Shown: positions 6,112 to 9,272 of the stretch, one piece after another
How positions within the stretch are numbered: position 1 is the stretch's first letter
Layout: every line of letters starts with the position of its first letter
Source of the DNA: an uncultured bacterium
GTDB lineage: Bacteria > Bacillota > Clostridia > Lachnospirales > Lachnospiraceae
DNA length: 9,272 nucleotides
NCBI GenBank assembly: GCA_947071365.1
Contig: CAMTFT010000040.1
Location: 1 to 9,272 of the forward strand
Direction: 5' to 3'
The notes under the pieces: model-generated
The model's database searches: none
The model's input: only the letters and a program-made list of their open reading frames with translations
What the model was told of the DNA's origin: nothing
Made by a program: the position numbers and the translations under genes

Positions 6112-7086
6112 ATGTGTACGGCGGTAACTTATAGGACAAAGGATCATTATTTTGGGCGCACGCTGGATTATGATGTCTCTTATCAGGAGAGGGTGGCGGT
6201 AACGCCGAGAAATTATCCGTTTCATTTTCGGAGAGTAAAGAGTCTGGAATCGCATTATGCCATCATTGGCATGGCAAGTATGGCGGGGGATTATCCGCTG
6301 TATTATGATGCAACGAATGAGGCGGGGCTTAGCATGGCGGGGCTGAATTTTCCGGGAAATGCGGATTATAAGCCGGAGATATCAGGAAAAGACAATGTGG
6401 CGCCCTTTGAATTTATTCCCTGGATCCTGGGGCAGTGCAGCTCTGTAGCGGAGGCAAGGCACCTTTTATCGAACATCAATCTTGCGGATATCCGTTTCAG
6501 CGAGGATATGATGCTGGCGACGCTGCACTGGATCATTTCAGACCGGGAGGAGTCCATTACGGTGGAATCCGTCAAGGAGGGCCTGAAGGTCTACGACAAT
6601 CCGGTGGGAGTTCTGACGAACAATCCGCCCTTCGATTATCAGATGTTTTACCTGAACAACTATATGGGAGTATCGAGGGAAGAGCCGCAGAACCGTTTCT
6701 CGGACGGACTTCGGCTGGCGGCTTACAGCCGTGGTATGGGGGCGATGGGGCTTCCCGGGGATCTGTCCTCTTCGTCTCGTTTCGTGAGGGCGGTTTTTAC
6801 GAAAATGAATTCTGTCTCCGGGGATTCGGAGTCCGAAAGCGTCAGCCAGTTCTTTCACATTTTGAACTCTGTGGTGAATCCCCGGGGATGTGTGCATATG
6901 GGAGACGGGCGGTATGAGGTCACGATGTATACCTCCTGCTGCAATACGGATAAGGGGATCTATTATTATACGACGTACGAGAACAGCCAGATAACGGCGG
7001 TGGATATGCACCGGGAGGATCTGGACGGGAAGACTCCGGTGAGCTATCCGCTGATACAGGGACAGCAGATCCGCAGGCAGAACTGA
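6112..7086 (+). CDS. bsh: Bile salt hydrolase (choloylglycine hydrolase, 324 aa)
   Basis: This Ntn-hydrolase of the linear amide C-N hydrolase family removes glycine or taurine from conjugated bile acids. The catalytic Cys2 directly follows the initiator Met, so only Met removal is needed to expose it. Other active-site residues are present: Arg16 and Asp19 (FGRTLDYD), Asn79 (MAGLNFP), Asn170 (GVLTNNPPFDY) and Arg223 (SSRFVR). Length, the GLPGD loop (213-217) and the end segment TSCCNTDKGIYYYTTYEN follow the Clostridium perfringens enzyme closely as I remember it, which argues for a true bile salt hydrolase rather than a penicillin V acylase. It has no signal peptide and is cytoplasmic. The start has an ideal AAAGGAGGTG (6095-6104). 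I find no convincing promoter directly upstream, so transcription may begin further back. A two-component system follows after 161 bases. Confidence 0.95.
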   Translation: MCTAVTYRTKDHYFGRTLDYDVSYQERVAVTPRNYPFHFRRVKSLESHYAIIGMASMAGDYPLYYDATNEAGLSMAGLNFPGNADYKPEISGKDNVAPFEFIPWILGQCSSVAEARHLLSNINLADIRFSEDMMLATLHWIISDREESITVESVKEGLKVYDNPVGVLTNNPPFDYQMFYLNNYMGVSREEPQNRFSDGLRLAAYSRGMGAMGLPGDLSSSSRFVRAVFTKMNSVSGDSESESVSQFFHILNSVVNPRGCVHMGDGRYEVTMYTSCCNTDKGIYYYTTYENSQITAVDMHREDLDGKTPVSYPLIQGQQIRRQN

Positions 7087-7100
7087 GAGGATCGAAGCCC

Positions 7101-7119
7101 CACTGTGCCTCCACAGGTG
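7101..7119 (+). other. Small hairpin downstream of the bile salt hydrolase gene
   Basis: CACTGTG (7101-7107) pairs with CACAGGTG (7112-7119) in seven pairs with one bulged base and a four-base loop, 14 bases past the stop codon. No T-run follows, so at best it is a weak terminator or an mRNA end-protecting fold. Confidence 0.3.
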
Positions 7120-7200
7120 AAATGATATTGGATACTCTGGATGTGAAATTCGTGGCCTGTTTTGCGTAAAATGTGGAAATATCAGAGCAGTAAAATGTAT

Positions 7201-7206
7201 TATAAT
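7201..7206 (+). promoter_or_regulatory. Possible -10 box for the two-component operon
   Basis: A perfect TATAAT lies 41 bases before the response regulator start. I see no TTGACA-like box 16-18 bases upstream (7177-7184 is AT-rich), so the promoter would depend on an activator, such as a LytTR regulator, or the match is chance. Confidence 0.35.
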
Positions 7207-7247
7207 CGAGATTGCAGGCAAAAAGATATGTAAAAGGATTTGGAAAT

Positions 7248-7985
7248 ATGAGGATTGCAATTTGCGATGATAATATAGAAAATCTGTCCGAACTCAGAGG
7301 ATATATAGAGGAATATTTTACCGGAAAGGCGGGAAAGGTAAGCGAGATATGCAGCTTTGGCTCTGCGAAGGAGCTTTTGCGGGAGATACAGAAAAAGAGG
7401 TTTGACATCTATTTTCTGGACGTTGTGATTCCGGAGCTGAACGGAATGGAGCTGGGCAGGATCATCCGCTCGGAAGACCAGAGAGCCGTTATCGTGTATA
7501 TTACCGTGTCCCGGGAATTTGCTTTTGAGGCGTTCGGTGTTCAGGCGTTTCAATACCTGCAAAAGCCGGTGGACCGGGCAAAGCTGTCGGATACCATGGA
7601 TCGGATCCTGCATCTGCTGGAGAAGATGGGAAGCAGCAAAATATGCGTGCGTACGAAGGAAGGCCTTGTGAATATTGATATGGCGGATATTATGTATGTG
7701 GAGAACATATCGAGGTGTACGGTATATACGATGAAGGACGGAACGTGCATAACAAGTGTGTGCAACCGCACCTCCTTCGAAAAGAGTGTAAGCTTTCTGA
7801 GCAGGGAGGCCGGTTTTGTGCAGCCGCATAAATCGTATTTTGTGAACATGCATTTTATCCGGACTTTTGGCCCCAAAAGTATTTCCCTTGATGACGGCAC
7901 ACAGATCGCGGTAAGCAGAAAACGGTTTGCGGATACGAAAAAAACGTATCTGGAGTTTTTAGCTGCCGGAGGGCAGGTTTTATGA
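7248..7985 (+). CDS. LytTR-family response regulator (245 aa)
   Basis: The receiver domain (1-120) begins MRIAICDDN, with acidic pair Asp7-Asp8, phosphoacceptor Asp58 in YFLDVVIPELNG, Thr86 in the ITVS segment and Lys106 in LQKP. The LytTR DNA-binding domain (about 130-240) shows IMYVENISRCTVY, then HKSYFVNMHFI (194-204) and ISLDDGTQIAVSRKR. The arrangement and length match the AgrA/VirR type. The start is the ATG at 7248, with AAAAGGA (7232-7238) nine bases upstream; an in-frame ATG at 7212 has no ribosome binding site and adds residues before the conserved beta strand. The stop overlaps the kinase start by four bases (ATGA), so the two are translationally coupled and form a cognate pair. 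Targets are unknown; the gene lies just downstream of the bile salt hydrolase. Confidence 0.95.
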   Translation: MRIAICDDNIENLSELRGYIEEYFTGKAGKVSEICSFGSAKELLREIQKKRFDIYFLDVVIPELNGMELGRIIRSEDQRAVIVYITVSREFAFEAFGVQAFQYLQKPVDRAKLSDTMDRILHLLEKMGSSKICVRTKEGLVNIDMADIMYVENISRCTVYTMKDGTCITSVCNRTSFEKSVSFLSREAGFVQPHKSYFVNMHFIRTFGPKSISLDDGTQIAVSRKRFADTKKTYLEFLAAGGQVL

Positions 7986-9268
7986 GCCAGGTGATGATGT
8001 TTTGGCAGTACCGGATCTCACTGTTCTTTCTTCTGTGTTTTCTGCTTTTGTTTTTGCCACTTCGGGAGAAAAAGAGTATCGTCGGGCTTTGCCTTCTGGG
8101 ATGCTTTGGAATGACGGGCGTGATGGATTATCTGTTTTTTATAGTGGGAAATTATGAGAATCCGGTTTTTCATACACTGATTGATATCGTAGTGATACAG
8201 GCGGTTCCGTTTATCATCAGCAGGCACCGGGATTTCCGGGCGATGTTCGTTGGTTTTACCGCGGCGGTCTATGTGCTGGCCGGGAACATTGTGTGTACCG
8301 TTCTGTATCTTGCAAAGGCCGATTTTGCTGTCAACCTGATCTGCCAGTGCGCGGTTCACAGTCTGCTTCTGGGCGTACTCGTATGGAGGATACGGGAGGG
8401 CTTTCTGGAAAGCCAGGAGAATCCGGGGCTGCAGTGGGGGCGGCTCTGTGTGATTCCGGGGCTGTTTTATACGGCGGTGTACGCGACCTCCATGTGGCCC
8501 GCGAATATTTACCGGCAGCCGGAAAACCTGCTGGGCGTTGGCAGCATCATGGCGCTCATGGTTGTCTCTTATATCATGATCATCCAGACATTTACGAGGA
8601 TGAAACGGGAAGGAGAACGGGAGCGGAGCATATCGTATCTTGAGAATTATGCGAACCGTTTAAAGCATGAAGCCGATCTGATCCAGGAAAAGGAACAGGA
8701 GGCCGCAGTGGTGCGCCACGATCTGAGACATTACAGTATTCTGATCGATTCCTATCTGGGAGAAGGCCGGGAGGAGGAGATCCGGCAGCTTTTGAAGGAA
8801 CTGAACGAACGCGTCGGCGGGACAAGATCCGTCCGGTACTGTGAAAATCTGGCGGTAAACGGAATTGTGGCCCACTGTGCAAGGCAGGCGAAGGAAAGAG
8901 CGGTGCGGTTTCGCGCGAAGCTGGAGATTCCGCAAAAGATGCAGGTCAATGAATTTGAGTTTGCTACGGTGGTATCGAATCTTCTGGAAAATGCGCTTAA
9001 TGCAGCCGCGAAGACGGAAAACGAAACACTGCGGTTCGTGGAGATATCCGCCAGGTGTGTGAAGGATAAGCTGATCCTCTGTATTACGAACGGCTGCTAC
9101 AAAGCGCCGGAGATATCGAAAAGTACTGGGCTTCCCATATCTGAAGGGGGAGGCCGCCATGGATACGGAATGCAGAGCGTACTGGCTTTTGTCAGAAAAA
9201 ATGAGGCAGTATTTGATTTTCATGTGAAGGATCATATCTTTTCCGTAAAAATACTTTTTCAGATATAA
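7982..9268 (+). CDS. AgrC-like membrane sensor histidine kinase, GHKL family (428 aa)
   Basis: The N-terminal half has about six or seven hydrophobic segments (roughly residues 11-27, 33-56, 63-79, 86-110, 116-135, 155-173 and 186-204) with short loops and no large extracellular domain, as in AgrC-type peptide sensors. A helical linker (205-245) leads to the phosphoacceptor His246 in VVRHDLRHYSILID. The GHKL ATPase part shows the N box SNLLENALNAA (332-342, Asn337), a short ITNGC segment (368-372) in place of a standard D box, and the G box GGGRHGYGMQSV (389-400). It probably phosphorylates the LytTR regulator encoded just before it. The signal is unknown: no agrB or agrD gene lies in the window, though one could follow past the end. 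The ATG at 7982 overlaps the previous stop. Confidence 0.93.
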   Translation: MSQVMMFWQYRISLFFLLCFLLLFLPLREKKSIVGLCLLGCFGMTGVMDYLFFIVGNYENPVFHTLIDIVVIQAVPFIISRHRDFRAMFVGFTAAVYVLAGNIVCTVLYLAKADFAVNLICQCAVHSLLLGVLVWRIREGFLESQENPGLQWGRLCVIPGLFYTAVYATSMWPANIYRQPENLLGVGSIMALMVVSYIMIIQTFTRMKREGERERSISYLENYANRLKHEADLIQEKEQEAAVVRHDLRHYSILIDSYLGEGREEEIRQLLKELNERVGGTRSVRYCENLAVNGIVAHCARQAKERAVRFRAKLEIPQKMQVNEFEFATVVSNLLENALNAAAKTENETLRFVEISARCVKDKLILCITNGCYKAPEISKSTGLPISEGGGRHGYGMQSVLAFVRKNEAVFDFHVKDHIFSVKILFQI

Positions 9269-9272
9269 AATG

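Noticed and set aside
6538..7260. 240-codon open frame on the minus strand over the bile salt hydrolase gene
   Set aside because: It is antisense to a gene with intact catalytic motifs, has no recognisable domain, and its composition is that of a shadow frame.
7200..7853. 217-codon open frame on the minus strand over the response regulator
   Set aside because: It lies opposite a complete receiver plus LytTR gene and shows no family motif.
9270..9272. ATG at the window end as the start of a following gene
   Set aside because: It has no ribosome binding site (preceded by AGATATAAA) and no sequence follows.

Overview
The window looks like chromosomal DNA of a gut Firmicute, most likely a Lachnospiraceae-type Clostridia. 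The signs are moderate GC with AT-rich intergenic gaps, strong AGGAGG-type ribosome binding sites, a bile salt hydrolase of the Clostridium perfringens type, a LytTR/GHKL two-component pair and proteins of typical clostridial style. The genus cannot be fixed from the sequence alone.

Layout. Bases 1-887 hold the 3' part of a peptidase M19 (membrane/renal dipeptidase family) gene whose start lies upstream of the window. It converges on a LysR-type regulator (949-1833, minus strand). The 606-base gap 1834-2439 separates this regulator from a divergent, secreted ABC-type solute-binding protein (2440-3405) and is the most structured part of the window. It holds a 244-base imperfect palindrome with a two-hairpin apex (1868-2111), a probable minus-strand promoter for the regulator, interleaved inverted repeats, a textbook LysR-type recognition dyad (ATC-N9-GAT) and a good sigma-A promoter for the binding protein. 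The binding protein ends in its own intrinsic terminator (3471-3502) and has no permease or ATPase beside it.

Next come a DUF5107 plus TPR protein (3555-5480, GTG start) and a small CYTH-domain protein (5501-5995), 20 bases apart and probably co-transcribed. A long near-perfect hairpin (5994-6067) begins at the CYTH stop codon and precedes a bile salt hydrolase gene (6112-7086) with all the expected catalytic residues. The window ends with a two-component system: a LytTR response regulator (7248-7985) whose stop overlaps the start of a membrane GHKL/AgrC-like histidine kinase (7982-9268).

How the genes may work together. The clearest regulatory link is the LysR regulator with the divergent binding-protein gene, because the dyads sit near -65 and -32 of the predicted start site, the classical LysR-type geometry. 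The bile salt hydrolase and the two-component pair are adjacent on one strand, but nothing in the sequence proves that one controls the other. No agrB or agrD gene is visible for the AgrC-like kinase. No tRNA, rRNA, CRISPR array or transposase gene was found.
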